From the NCBI RefSeq assembly GCF_041154505.1, contig NZ_AP028672.1, positions 620,001 to 684,000 of the forward strand: a stretch of DNA of 64,000 nucleotides. The letters are read 5' to 3'. Shown piece by piece: positions 41,742 to 50,624 of the stretch. Both the position numbers and the translations under genes were made by a program. Under the pieces are notes generated by a model, which had not been told where the DNA came from, made no database searches, and was given only the letters and a program-made list of their open reading frames with translations. Positions within the stretch are counted from its first letter, which is position 1. Each line of letters begins with the position of its first letter. This DNA is from Acidovorax sp. A79. Lineage in GTDB: Bacteria; Pseudomonadota; Gammaproteobacteria; Burkholderiales; Burkholderiaceae_C.

Positions 41742-42820
41742 TTCACCACCCCCTTCTGCCACGACAGCACCCGGTCGCGCAGCACGAACAGCAAGGTGAT
41801 CACGCCCGAGAACAGCAGCGCCATCACGATCAGCGCGGCGTACATGTTGGGGTACGCCGCCCAGCCCTGGGCCCAGGTCAGGTACCAGCCCAGGCCCGCC
41901 TTCACGCCCAGCATCTCGGCCACCACGAGGGTGGAGAACGCCGCGCCCAGGCCCATGAACAGGCCCACGAAGACCTGCGGCAGCGCCGCCGGGATGGCCA
42001 CGCGCAGCACCAGGAACCAGGGGGACGCGCCCATGGTGCGCGCCACGTCGTAGTAGTTCTTGTGCACGCCCGCCACGCCCGACCAGGTGAGGATGGCGAC
42101 CGGGAAGGCCGTGCCCAGCGCGATCAGGAAGATCGCCGTCGACCAGCTGGACGGAAAGAAGTAGAAGCTCACCGGCAGCAGCGCCGTGGTGGGCACGGGG
42201 CCCAGGATGCGCAGCACCGGGTGGATCCAGTAGCTGGCCTGGCGCGACCAGCCGATGAGCACGCCCGTGGTGAAACCCGCCGCCGCGCCGATGGCGATGC
42301 CCAGCCCCAGCAGGCGGACCGATGCGCCCGCGCTTTCCAGCAGGCGCGCCCAGTCGGTGGCGTAGACCTCCACCAGGCTTTGCGGCGGTGCGAAGAACGG
42401 GGGCGGCAAGGTGCCCAGCTTGGCGGTGAACACCTCCCACACCGTGAGGCCGGCGGCGATGGCCACCAGCCAGGGGCCGGTCCGCCGCACCTTGTGGCCC
42501 ACGGGCCCCAGCGCGCCCGCAACGAACGCCAGCACCGCCAGAAGCACTGCCACGGCACCGGCACCGATGGCGAATTCTTCGGTGAACGCCCACTCGCTGA
42601 AGCCTGCCGGCTTGTTGGGCCACAGGTAGGTCAGCAGGCCCAGCGCCGCCCAGGCGGCGGCGGCCAACAGGCCCGTCCGCCAGAAGGCGGGAATGGGCCG
42701 GGCCGCGCCGAATGCGGCGGGCGCGGCCACCCTCGCGGGCGGCGCCGCGGGGCGCCGCGCCCGGGGCGCCTCGGCCACGGAATTGGGCGCTGGCAGGATA
42801 TGGTCGGCAACGGTGCTCAT
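41735..42820 (-). CDS. Sulfonate/nitrate/taurine-type ABC permease
   Basis: A 361-residue inner-membrane protein, longer than usual for SsuC/TauC (about 260): an N-terminal extension of about 100 residues with extra hydrophobic helices (PAFWRTGLLAAAAWAALGLL and AVLLAVLAFVAGALG) precedes the standard core. The core has the EAA loop (YDVARTMGASPWFLVLRVAI) and PAALPQVFVGLFMGLGAAF. It is coupled to the ATPase and separated from the binding-protein gene by 192 bp that hold a family 2 repeat. Confidence 0.92.
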   Translation of the reverse strand: MSTVADHILPAPNSVAEAPRARRPAAPPARVAAPAAFGAARPIPAFWRTGLLAAAAWAALGLLTYLWPNKPAGFSEWAFTEEFAIGAGAVAVLLAVLAFVAGALGPVGHKVRRTGPWLVAIAAGLTVWEVFTAKLGTLPPPFFAPPQSLVEVYATDWARLLESAGASVRLLGLGIAIGAAAGFTTGVLIGWSRQASYWIHPVLRILGPVPTTALLPVSFYFFPSSWSTAIFLIALGTAFPVAILTWSGVAGVHKNYYDVARTMGASPWFLVLRVAIPAALPQVFVGLFMGLGAAFSTLVVAEMLGVKAGLGWYLTWAQGWAAYPNMYAALIVMALLFSGVITLLFVLRDRVLSWQKGVVKW

Positions 42821-42879
42821 GGCAAACTCCGGTGAATGTCAGTTCGTGTGGCGATACGCATCGCCCACAACCCGTGAAA

Positions 42880-43005
42880 CTGGCGCGCCCACAGCCAGTG
42901 CGCCCGCGCAAGGGCCACCGCACCGCGCCGAGCTGGGGGCGTCCTCCTCCCGCATTGCGCGGCAATGCGAGAGAGGGGTGAAGGCGCGAAGCGACTCAGG
43001 GAATG
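42880..43005 (-). repeat. Long GC-rich repeat, family 2, copy a
   Basis: Minus-strand copy. On the plus strand GCGCGAAGCGACTCAGGG is the reverse of the family start (CCCTGAGTCGCTTCGCGC). The central hairpin has arms CGCATTGC (42951-42958) and GCAATGCG (42962-42969), a perfect eight-base stem. It separates the binding-protein and permease genes of one importer. Confidence 0.75.
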
Positions 43006-43012
43006 CGTCACT

Positions 43013-44038
43013 TCAGGCCAGCACGTCGGCATGCACGTGGGCGGCGAAACGTGCGGGATCGGTGGAGGGCTTGAGCACCCCCACCAGCTTGAAGTCGCGC
43101 GCGTAGAACTCGATCTCCTGGCGCAGGGCCGTGCCCACGGGGTGGCTGCGGTGCGTGAGCGTGCCCAGCACGGCGCGCAGGTCGTCCTGCGGCACCTTGG
43201 AGTAAGGGCTGAAGATGCGCGCCGTCTCGTTCGGGTTGTCGGCCACGAAGTCCGAGGCCTCGATGATGGCGCGCGTGAGGGCCGCGGCCGTGCCCTTGTC
43301 GTTGCGTACCAGGGCGCCGCTCACGCCGAGCACGCAGCAGGTCTTGGCCGCGTACTCGCCCGAGAGGTTGGAGGCCAGGTCCACCAGACCCTTGGTGCGG
43401 CGCTGGATCAGCAGCAGGTTGGGGTCGCCGTCGGCAATGGCCTGGGCCTCGCCCTTTTCCACGGCCAGGCCCAGCATGTCGCCGGGGAACTGGCGCCATG
43501 TCACGTCCTTTTCGGGGTTCAGGCCGGCCTTGGTGAGCAGCACCGAGAAGAAGTTCTTGCCCGGGCTGTTGAGGTCCGACACGGCAATGGTCTTGCCCTT
43601 GAGCTTTTGCAGGCTGGTCACGCCCGCCGCTTCGTAGCCCACCAGGCGCGAGCAGCCGCCGTGCGAGCTGCCCACCAGTTTCACGTCGAAGCCCGACTCC
43701 AGCGGCTTGATCCAGCGGTGCACCATGCCCAGGCCGGCGTCGGCCTTGGAGGTGGCGATGGTCTCCAGCAGCTGGTCGGTGGAACCGGCGAAGTTGACCA
43801 GCTCGACCTTGAGGCCGTGCTTTTCGAAGATGCCACGCTCGATCGCCACCGGGGCGGCCGACAGGCAGATGGCATTGGCGTTCCACGCCAGCTTCACCTC
43901 GCGCAGCTTGCCGGCGGCCAGCACGTGGCTGCCCACCACACTCGACGCCCCCACCACGCTGGCCGCGCCCGCTGTCTGCAACAGCTGCCGGCGCGTCCAG
44001 CGCCCTCCCACCCCACCTTGGTTTTGAAGCTTGCTCAT
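43013..44038 (-). CDS. ABC binding protein of the sulfonate-type importer
   Basis: A 341-residue exported binding protein. WTRRQLLQTAGAASVVGAS is a twin-arginine signal, with cleavage near residue 42 (HVLAAG). The mature part has the NMT1/THI5-like fold of nitrate, taurine and sulfonate binders: FEKHGLKVELVNFAGSTDQL and LQKLKGKTIAVSDLNSPGKN. Downstream on the same strand are the permease, ATPase and cytochrome genes. The divergent gene is a thiol dioxygenase, so a sulfur compound is the probable ligand. Confidence 0.9.
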   Translation of the reverse strand: MSKLQNQGGVGGRWTRRQLLQTAGAASVVGASSVVGSHVLAAGKLREVKLAWNANAICLSAAPVAIERGIFEKHGLKVELVNFAGSTDQLLETIATSKADAGLGMVHRWIKPLESGFDVKLVGSSHGGCSRLVGYEAAGVTSLQKLKGKTIAVSDLNSPGKNFFSVLLTKAGLNPEKDVTWRQFPGDMLGLAVEKGEAQAIADGDPNLLLIQRRTKGLVDLASNLSGEYAAKTCCVLGVSGALVRNDKGTAAALTRAIIEASDFVADNPNETARIFSPYSKVPQDDLRAVLGTLTHRSHPVGTALRQEIEFYARDFKLVGVLKPSTDPARFAAHVHADVLA

Positions 44039-44185
44039 GTTGTGCCCTTTTGGTTGTCAAATCCTGATCGGCGCTGCGATTGCCCGTGAATTCCTGTGGA
44101 TGCCTGCGAGCCGGTCCGCACCGCCGTTACGATGGATTGGCATTGAACTGAAAGACGCCTCGCAACAGAACGAAGAAAAACAGGG

Positions 44186-44911
44186 ATGCATATGCAAAAC
44201 ACGCAACACACGGGCAGCCCGGGCGCTGGTGCAATACCGGGCATGAGTGCATTGCCCAACCCATCGACCCCAACCACGTCCCCCTCCGCGCCGCAGGGCG
44301 CCCCCCACACTGCCCGCCTGCGCCACTTTGTGCAGCAGCTGGCCGCGCTGGTGGAGCAGCGCCTGCCCGAGCCCGACACCCTGGCCCAGGGCGCCACGCT
44401 GCTGGGCGCACTGGTGGCCCACGACGACTGGCTGCCCGACGCCTATGCCCAGCCCCACCCCGAGCGCTACCAGCAGTACCTGCTGCATGCCGATGCGCTG
44501 GGGCGCTTTTCGGTCGTGAGTTTTGTGTGGGGCCCCGGCCAGGCCACGCCCATTCATGACCACACCGTGTGGGGCCTGATCGGCATGCTGCGCGGCGCCG
44601 AGGATTCGCAGGCCTATGCCCGCACGCCCGACGGCCGCTGGGCACCGCAGGGCGCGCCCGTGCGGCTGCAGCCGGGCCAGGTGGAGGCCGTCTCGCCCAA
44701 CGACCCCGCCATAGGCGATGTGCACCGTGTAAGCAACGCGTGGGAGGACCACACCTCCATCAGCATCCACGTGTACGGCGCCAACATTGGCGCGGTGCAG
44801 CGCAGCGTGTACCTGGAGGACGGCACGCGCAAGCCGTTCATCTCGGGCTACAGCAACAGCACCCTGCCCAACCTCTGGGACTTGTCCAAAAACCCTGCAC
44901 CGGCTGCCTGA
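44186..44911 (+). CDS. Cysteine-dioxygenase-type thiol dioxygenase
   Basis: A 241-residue cupin enzyme that adds oxygen to a thiol to give a sulfinate. The three iron-binding histidines are probably His124 and His126 (PIHDHTVWG) and His180 (DVHRVSN), and the Ser-His-Tyr relay of the family appears as Ser193, His195 and Tyr197 (SIHVYG). The first 40 residues are low-complexity. Bacterial members oxidise cysteine or 3-mercaptopropionate, and the two cannot be told apart here by eye. The four-domain rhodanese begins 26 bp after it, and a sulfonate-type importer is divergent, so the block seems to convert an imported organosulfur compound. Confidence 0.9.
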   Translation: MHMQNTQHTGSPGAGAIPGMSALPNPSTPTTSPSAPQGAPHTARLRHFVQQLAALVEQRLPEPDTLAQGATLLGALVAHDDWLPDAYAQPHPERYQQYLLHADALGRFSVVSFVWGPGQATPIHDHTVWGLIGMLRGAEDSQAYARTPDGRWAPQGAPVRLQPGQVEAVSPNDPAIGDVHRVSNAWEDHTSISIHVYGANIGAVQRSVYLEDGTRKPFISGYSNSTLPNLWDLSKNPAPAA

Positions 44912-44937
44912 AGCCGATCCGACCCAACACCAAGACC

Positions 44938-46539
44938 ATGACCGCTCCCGCCCTGCCCCAGACTTCGTTCCACCAGGTTCGCGAGGCTCTGCTCGCCCGC
45001 CAGGAAATCGCCTTGCTCGACGTGCGCGAGGAAGACCCGTTTGCCCAGGGCCACCCGCTGTTCGCCGCCAACCTGCCGGCCAGCAAGATCGAGCTGGAGG
45101 CCTTCGCGCGCATTCCCCGCCGCGACACCCTCATCGTGGTCTACGACGATGGCGAGGGCCTGGCCGAACCCGCGGCACGCACGCTCCAGCAGCTGGGCTA
45201 CACCCGTCTGACCCTGCTGGCGCGCGGCCTGCAGGGCTGGCGCGATGCCGGGGGCGAGCTGTTCATCGACGTGAACGTGCCCAGCAAGTCCTTCGGCGAG
45301 CTGGTGGAGGCCGAGCGCCACACGCCCTCGCTGGCGGCCGAGGAAGTGCAGGCGCTCATCGACGCCCGGGCCGACGTGGTGGTACTGGACGCGCGCCGCT
45401 ACGACGAGTACCACACCATGAACATCCCCACCGGCGTGAGCGTGCCCGGCGCCGAGCTGGTGCTGCGCGCGCAGGCGCTCGCGCCCAACCCGGCCACGCA
45501 GATCATCGTGAACTGCGCGGGCCGCACGCGCAGCATCATCGGCACGCAGTCGCTGGTGAACGCGGGCATCCCCAACCCCGTGGCCGCGCTGCGCAACGGC
45601 ACCATCGGCTGGCTGCTGGCCGGGCAGACGCTGGAACGCGGCGCCAGCCGACGCTTCGACCCCGCCGTGCACATCGACCGCAATCAGGCACCGCAACAGG
45701 CGCGCAACGTGGCCGACCGGGCCCGCGTGCAGCGCGCCCAGGCCGGAGACCTGGCGCGCTTCGTGGCCGAGGCCGGCCGCACCACCTACCTGCTGGACGT
45801 GCGCACGCCCGAGGAGTTCGCGGCCGGCCACCTGCCGGGCTTTCGCAACACCCCCGGCGGCCAGCTGGTGCAGGAGACCGACCACACGGCCGCCGTGCGC
45901 GGCGCGCGCCTGGTGCTGGTGGACGACGACGGCGTGCGCGCCAACATGAGCGCATCGTGGCTGGCCCAGATGGGCTGGGAGGTGTGGGTGCTCGACGGCG
46001 CGCAGCCGGCAGATTTCAGCGAGACCGGCGCCGTGGCCAACACCGTGCCCGAACCCAAAGGCCCCATCGCCTGGGCCACCCCCGCCCAGCTGGCGGCCTG
46101 GCTGCAAGACGGCGGCGCCGACCACACGGCCGTGCTGGACCTGACCACCAGCGCCAACTACACGCTGCGCCACATCCCCGGCGCGTGGTTCGTGATCCGC
46201 TCACAGCTCGCGCAGGCCGTGCAGTCCATCCCGCGCGCGCAGCGCTATGTGCTCACCTGCGGCAGCAGCCTGCTGGCCCGCTATGCCGCGCAGGACCTGG
46301 CCCGCCTCACGGGCGCCCCGGTGCATGTGCTCGAAGGCGGCACCCTGGCCTGGATCGCGGCCGGCCTGCCGCTGGAACATGGCGAGACACGCCTGGCCTC
46401 GCCCCGCATCGACCGCTACCGCCGCCCCTATGAAGGCACCGAGAGCCCGCGCGAAGCCATGCAGGCCTACCTGGACTGGGAGTTCGGCCTGGTGGAGCAG
46501 CTGGGGCGCGATGGCACGCACGGCTTCAAGGTGCTGTGA
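44938..46539 (+). CDS. Four-domain rhodanese protein with two active-type sites
   Basis: A 533-residue sulfurtransferase-like protein without signal peptide. Four rhodanese units follow each other. Units 2 and 4 have a cysteine in the active loop (Cys193 in VNCAGRTRS, Cys441 in LTCGSSLLA), while in units 1 and 3 the position is aspartate (Asp70-Asp71 in VVYDDGEG, Asp329-Asp330 in VLVDDDGV). So inactive and active-type units alternate, as in a duplicated two-domain thiosulfate sulfurtransferase. The C-terminus ends in a tryptophan-containing block (AYLDWEFGLVEQL). It shares an mRNA with the thiol dioxygenase and probably handles the sulfur released from it. Confidence 0.9.
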   Translation: MTAPALPQTSFHQVREALLARQEIALLDVREEDPFAQGHPLFAANLPASKIELEAFARIPRRDTLIVVYDDGEGLAEPAARTLQQLGYTRLTLLARGLQGWRDAGGELFIDVNVPSKSFGELVEAERHTPSLAAEEVQALIDARADVVVLDARRYDEYHTMNIPTGVSVPGAELVLRAQALAPNPATQIIVNCAGRTRSIIGTQSLVNAGIPNPVAALRNGTIGWLLAGQTLERGASRRFDPAVHIDRNQAPQQARNVADRARVQRAQAGDLARFVAEAGRTTYLLDVRTPEEFAAGHLPGFRNTPGGQLVQETDHTAAVRGARLVLVDDDGVRANMSASWLAQMGWEVWVLDGAQPADFSETGAVANTVPEPKGPIAWATPAQLAAWLQDGGADHTAVLDLTTSANYTLRHIPGAWFVIRSQLAQAVQSIPRAQRYVLTCGSSLLARYAAQDLARLTGAPVHVLEGGTLAWIAAGLPLEHGETRLASPRIDRYRRPYEGTESPREAMQAYLDWEFGLVEQLGRDGTHGFKVL

Positions 46540-46559
46540 CCAGGCCACCAGGCGCTCCA

Positions 46560-46611
46560 CATTTCATAGCTGCCAGCGCTTTTTCCAAAAGCGCTGGAGC
46601 CATTTTTCATG
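46560..46611 (+). repeat. Short hairpin repeat, family 1, copy 8 (best-formed)
   Basis: CCAGCGCTTTT and AAAAGCGCTGG (46573-46583 and 46587-46597) are perfect 11-base arms with a three-base loop, followed by AGCCATTTTT. It separates the converging rhodanese and epimerase genes and should terminate transcription. Confidence 0.85.
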
Positions 46612-46618
46612 TTGATTC

Positions 46619-47551
46619 TCAGCCATCCAGGCGGCCGTGGCGCCACTGCACGTTCAGCGCCAGCGTCTGCCCCTGTGCCAGCGTGCGCAGGCCGGGCTGC
46701 CCAGGCTGGTGAAAGGCGTCAATGGGCTGGGTGATGGGCTCGAAGCAGAACGCGGGCCCCTGCGGCGGGCGGTAGATGAGGCAGAAGTGCCCCGCCGCGC
46801 CGCCATCCTGCGCGAAGTCGGGCATGTGCGCGGTGAGCTGCAGCCCCCGCTCCGGCCATTCGATGCGCGCCGTGCCGCCCCAGCCGGTGTAGGCGTTGTC
46901 GATCAGGCTGCCGTGGGCGGAGATGCCTTCATTCAGGTTCCAGCCTGGCGGGAACCGGGCCGTCAGCTCCGTGGGCAGCGGGTCGGCCCCGCTGAGCCAG
47001 ACGGCCCCCACCGGCGCGCTGATGCGCGTGCCCGGCGTGCGCGGAAACCAGGGGTGCAGCCCCAGGCCATAGGGCAGCGGCTGGGCACCACGGTGCTGCA
47101 CCCGCACGCCCTGGTCCAGGCCGCCCTCCACGAGGCGAAAGGTCTGCACGCACTCATAGTCGTACGGGTTGCCGTCAAAGCCTTGCGAGCGCAGCGTCAT
47201 CTGCAGCGTGTCGGGCGCGGGCTGGGTCATCTCCCAGGGCTGCAGCCAGCCATCGCCGTGGATGGGGTACGGCTCACCAGCGCGGTTGGGCCGCACGGGA
47301 TGGAACCGCCCGGCGTGCGTGAAGCCGCCGCCGCTGATGCGGTTGGACCAGGGCACCATGGCGAAAGAGGCCATCTTGTACAGATCGTGCGTGGCCCCGT
47401 CCCAGGGGCGCCAGAGGTCGATCCGGCCGCCGGGCTGCCCGGGGGCGTCGATCTGCCAGGCGGCCACGCTGCCGCCCAGCGAGGGGACCAGCCCCAGGTG
47501 CTGGCCCGCGTGGCTCAACCAGGTGATGGGGTGGGTGGTGGAATCGTTCAT
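46619..47551 (-). CDS. Aldose 1-epimerase family protein
   Basis: A 310-residue mutarotase-fold enzyme that interconverts sugar anomers. HPWFPR holds the conserved histidine region and CFEPITQPIDAFH the catalytic glutamate; an early asparagine/arginine block reads MVPWSNRISGGGF. It starts at ATG 47549-47551 with the lactonase gene 22 bp upstream on the same strand. In the pentose pathway it would supply the right anomer for the sugar 1-dehydrogenase. Confidence 0.9.
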   Translation of the reverse strand: MNDSTTHPITWLSHAGQHLGLVPSLGGSVAAWQIDAPGQPGGRIDLWRPWDGATHDLYKMASFAMVPWSNRISGGGFTHAGRFHPVRPNRAGEPYPIHGDGWLQPWEMTQPAPDTLQMTLRSQGFDGNPYDYECVQTFRLVEGGLDQGVRVQHRGAQPLPYGLGLHPWFPRTPGTRISAPVGAVWLSGADPLPTELTARFPPGWNLNEGISAHGSLIDNAYTGWGGTARIEWPERGLQLTAHMPDFAQDGGAAGHFCLIYRPPQGPAFCFEPITQPIDAFHQPGQPGLRTLAQGQTLALNVQWRHGRLDG

Positions 47552-47573
47552 GCACGTGCTTTCATGAAGGAGG

Positions 47574-48524
47574 TCAGCCACCGAACAGATGGGCGGGCAC
47601 GCCGGGGCTGTCGATCTCGATGGCAAACACGCTGCCGGCCAGCGGCTGTGCAGCGAGCTGCGCGGGCGTGAGGCCGACCCGCGCGGTGGTGATGAACAGC
47701 GTGCGCAGGTCCGCGCCCCCAAAGGCGCAGGTGGTGACCTGGCTCGCGGGCAGCACCACACGGCCCAGTTCCTCGGCCGTCTCGGGGTCGTGGCAGGTCA
47801 CGCAGTGGCCGCCCCAGTGGGCGATCCAGAGGCGGCCCAGGGCGTCGGTGGTCATGCCGTCGGGCAGGCCGTCCTCGGCACTGAAGCGTTTCCACACCTG
47901 CTTGTGCGACACGGTGCCTGCGGCCGCATCGAAGTCGTAGCGCCAGGTGATGGAGCTGAGCGTATCGTTGAAGTACAGGCACTCGCGGCCCTCGGCCCTG
48001 GCCCAGGTGGGCCCGTTGGTCACCACAAAGCCCTCGTCATGGCGCGTGCAGCGGCCGTCGGGGTCGTAGCGGTAGAGCGCGCCAGTGGGCAGCTGGCAAT
48101 CAAAGTCCATGCTGCCGCCCCAGAAGCGGCCCTGCGCGTCGCACTTGCCGTCATTGAAGCGGTTGCCCGGCAGCTCGGCCGCGGGCTGGTGCAGGTAGCG
48201 CGGGGCGCTGTCGGTGGCCGGGTCGAATAGCGCGAAGCCGCGCCGCAGGGTGATGATGAGGCCGGGCGCGTCCCGGCGCTCGGCCAGGGCCGAGATCTCT
48301 TCGTCGAAGCGCCACTGCCCGCGCTCCCCCGTGGCCGGGTCCCACCGGTACAGGCGGCAGCCCAGGATGTCCAGCCAATACACCACCTGCTCACGCACGG
48401 ACCATACAAGCCCCTCCCCCAGCTGCGCATCGGATTGGACCACGCAGCGCAGGGGCGCCGTGAGGGTGGGGACGGGAAATCGCGACGGCGCAGCGGCCGC
48501 TGCCATGGGACTCTGGTTGCTCAA
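47574..48524 (-). CDS. SMP-30/gluconolactonase-type sugar lactonase
   Basis: A 316-residue six-bladed propeller enzyme that opens sugar lactones. Metal-binding residues of the family are visible: glutamate in LGEGLVWSV, asparagine in LYFNDTLSS and aspartate in DGLPDGMTTD. The start is a TTG (48522-48524), supported by AGGAG seven bases before it; the first ATG lies six codons further in with no such site. In context it hydrolyses arabono-1,4-lactone or a similar product of the divergent dehydrogenase, the second step of the pathway. Confidence 0.9.
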   Translation of the reverse strand: MSNQSPMAAAAAPSRFPVPTLTAPLRCVVQSDAQLGEGLVWSVREQVVYWLDILGCRLYRWDPATGERGQWRFDEEISALAERRDAPGLIITLRRGFALFDPATDSAPRYLHQPAAELPGNRFNDGKCDAQGRFWGGSMDFDCQLPTGALYRYDPDGRCTRHDEGFVVTNGPTWARAEGRECLYFNDTLSSITWRYDFDAAAGTVSHKQVWKRFSAEDGLPDGMTTDALGRLWIAHWGGHCVTCHDPETAEELGRVVLPASQVTTCAFGGADLRTLFITTARVGLTPAQLAAQPLAGSVFAIEIDSPGVPAHLFGG

Positions 48525-48620
48525 AGCTTGTCTCCTGTTTGTTGTTTAGCTGCCTGCCTCTTGACGCCGGGCATCTTATCAACGTCAATTGATGCATGGA
48601 ATGATTATTTTTGGAATTTT

Positions 48621-48635
48621 TTGATATACAAATTG
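48621..48635. promoter_or_regulatory. Candidate GguR-like site 1
   Basis: TTGATATACAAATTG matches site 2 at 50628-50642 in 12 of 15 positions. It is in the AT-rich divergent promoter of the lactonase and sugar dehydrogenase genes, three bases before the latter's ATG. Confidence 0.4.
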
Positions 48636-48637
48636 CA

Positions 48638-49435
48638 ATGACAACTGCTATCCATATCCCCTCCCAGCCCGCCACGCTCGCCCACTTTCCCAGCCTGCAA
48701 GGCCGATCGGTCTTCGTCACGGGCGGGGGCAGCGGCATCGGCGCGGCCATCGTCGCGGCGTTCGCCGAACAGGGTGCGCGCGTGGCCTTCGTGGACGTGG
48801 CGCGCGAAGCCAGCGAGGCGCTGGCCCAGCAGATCGCCGACGCGGGCCATGCCCGACCCTGGTGGCAGGTGTGCGACGTGCGCGACGTCGCCGCGCTGCA
48901 GGCGGCCATCGCCGAGGCCGCCGCCGCCCAGGGCGACTTCTCGGTGCTGGTCAACAACGTGGCCAGCGACGACCGCCACACGCTGGAATCCGTGACGCCC
49001 GACTACTACGACGAGCGCATGGCCATCAACGAGCGCCCGGCCTTCTTCGCCATCCAGGCCGTGGTGCCCGGCATGCGCCGCCTGGGCGCGGGCTCGGTGG
49101 TCAACCTGGGCTCCACGGGCTGGCAGGGCAAGGGCGCGGGCTACCCCTGCTATGCCATTGCCAAGTCGTCGGTGAACGGGCTCACGCGGGGCCTGGCGCG
49201 CACCCTGGGCCAGGACCGCATCCGCATCAACACCGTGTCGCCCGGCTGGGTGATGACCGAGCGCCAGATCAAGCTCTGGCTCGACGCCGAGGGCGAGAAG
49301 GAACTGGCGCGCAACCAGTGCCTGCCCGACAAGCTGCGCCCGCACGACATCGCGCGCATGGTGCTGTTCCTGGCGTCCGACGATGCCGCGATGTGCACGG
49401 CGCAGGAATTCAAGGTCGACGCCGGCTGGGTGTGA
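48638..49435 (+). CDS. Short-chain sugar 1-dehydrogenase
   Basis: A 265-residue NAD(P)-dependent enzyme of the short-chain dehydrogenase family. The cofactor motif TGGGSGIG is near residues 29-36, the catalytic Tyr and Lys are in YAIAK, and NNVASDDRHTLE and SPGWVMTERQ are usual blocks. ATG 48638 is preferred over an upstream TTG. With a lactonase divergent from it and arabonate-type enzymes downstream, oxidation of L-arabinose (or D-galactose or D-fucose) at carbon 1 is the probable reaction. In many Betaproteobacteria this step is done by short-chain enzymes. Confidence 0.88.
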   Translation: MTTAIHIPSQPATLAHFPSLQGRSVFVTGGGSGIGAAIVAAFAEQGARVAFVDVAREASEALAQQIADAGHARPWWQVCDVRDVAALQAAIAEAAAAQGDFSVLVNNVASDDRHTLESVTPDYYDERMAINERPAFFAIQAVVPGMRRLGAGSVVNLGSTGWQGKGAGYPCYAIAKSSVNGLTRGLARTLGQDRIRINTVSPGWVMTERQIKLWLDAEGEKELARNQCLPDKLRPHDIARMVLFLASDDAAMCTAQEFKVDAGWV

Positions 49436-49446
49436 TTCGGACCATC

Positions 49447-49565
49447 CCCCTGAGTCGCTTCGCGCCTTCCCCCTTCTCTCGAATGGCTGCGCCATTCGGG
49501 AAGGGGGACACCGCCAGCGCGGCGGGGCGGCCCTTGCGCGGCGGTCCTGGCCTATGCCGCGCCAG
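49447..49565 (+). repeat. Long GC-rich repeat, family 2, copy b
   Basis: CCCTGAGTCGCTTCGCGCC at the start, a central hairpin with arms CGAATGG and CCATTCG (49480-49486 and 49492-49498) inside CCCCCTTC/GAAGGGGG, then GCGGGGCGGCCCTTGCGCGG. It lies between the converging dehydrogenase and LysR genes. Confidence 0.8.
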
Positions 49566-49610
49566 TATCGAGCGGCACCGACAAGCACAAGCTCCGACAG
49601 GGAAGCACGC

Positions 49611-50573
49611 TCAGTCTCCCGCTTCCAGCCGGCGCCCGTACTGCACCAGGCTGGTCTGCTTGAGCGCTTTCATCATGACCTTGGCCGCGGGCGACAGCAG
49701 GCGGTCGCTGCGGGTGATGATGCCAAAGGCGTCCATGTGGCAGGGCATGGCCAGCGGCAGGATCGACACCATGCCGTGCGATGCGTAGTAGTGCGCCACG
49801 TCGGCCCCCACCACCGCGATCATGTCGCTTTGCTGCAGCATGCGCGTCATGAACAGCAAGGCCGCGGTCTCCACCACGTTGACCGGCGGCGCCAGCCCCT
49901 CCTGCTGGAACATCAGGTCGAAGCGGTGCCGCAGCACGCTGCCCGCGGGCGGCACGATCCAGCCCGCGGCCAGCACGTCGCGCAGGGCCAGGCCCGGCAC
50001 ACCCAGCAGGGGGTGGCCCGGGCGGGTCATGGCGCAGACCAGTTCCTCGCTCAGCGGCTCGTAGCGCAGGTTGGCCTTGTCGTGCTCCTCGAACAGCCGG
50101 CCCACCAGGATGTCGAGCTTGCCCTGCTCGAGCCGGTCCATCAGCACCGGGCTGGTCTCGATATCGAGCGAGATGCGCAGGCTCGGGTGCTCCTGCTTGA
50201 CCAGGGCCACGGCGGCGGGCAGCAGGCTCAGGCCCGGCGAGGTGATGGCCCCGATGCCCACCTGGCCGAAGTGCCCGGTCTTGAGCGCCGCCAGCTCCAC
50301 ATGGGCCTGGTTCAGGCTGGCCAGCGCCATGCGTGCGTGGCGGATCATGGTCTCGCCATACCAGGTGGGGCGCATGCCGCGCGGCAGGCGCTCGAACAAC
50401 GAAACCTCCAGCACATCCTCCAGGTCCTTGAGCAGCTTGGAGGCCGCCGGCTGGGTCATGCTGAGCACCTGGGCCGCGCGGTGGATGTTGCCCTCCTCGG
50501 CCAGGGCCACCAGCAAGAGCAGCTGGCGCGTCTTCAGGCGTGCGCGGATGAACCAGTGGTTGTAGGTGCTCAT
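49611..50573 (-). CDS. GguR-like LysR regulator of sugar catabolism
   Basis: A 320-residue LysR-type protein. The DNA-binding region shows LVALAEEGNIHRAAQVLSMT and QPAASKLLKDLEDVLEVSLF, and the effector domain FGQVGIGAITSPGLSLLPAA. Location between dehydrogenase and aldehyde dehydrogenase genes and in front of gguA-gguB fits GguR, the regulator of galactose/arabinose/aldarate genes in Proteobacteria. It is divergent from the semialdehyde dehydrogenase with a palindromic AT-rich site between. The effector in relatives is a 2-keto-3-deoxy acid, which I cannot confirm here. Confidence 0.85.
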   Translation of the reverse strand: MSTYNHWFIRARLKTRQLLLLVALAEEGNIHRAAQVLSMTQPAASKLLKDLEDVLEVSLFERLPRGMRPTWYGETMIRHARMALASLNQAHVELAALKTGHFGQVGIGAITSPGLSLLPAAVALVKQEHPSLRISLDIETSPVLMDRLEQGKLDILVGRLFEEHDKANLRYEPLSEELVCAMTRPGHPLLGVPGLALRDVLAAGWIVPPAGSVLRHRFDLMFQQEGLAPPVNVVETAALLFMTRMLQQSDMIAVVGADVAHYYASHGMVSILPLAMPCHMDAFGIITRSDRLLSPAAKVMMKALKQTSLVQYGRRLEAGD

Positions 50574-50624
50574 GGGGTTTTCCAGAATGCGTGGACGTAT
50601 ATGTATTTTGTCAAAAAAACTATT

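Noticed and set aside
44168..44190. Fourth copy of the organosulfur promoter motif (AACGAAGAAAAA) before the thiol dioxygenase
   Set aside because: Only the first dozen bases match, and the position is at the ribosome binding site, not 70-76 bp upstream. It is probably chance.
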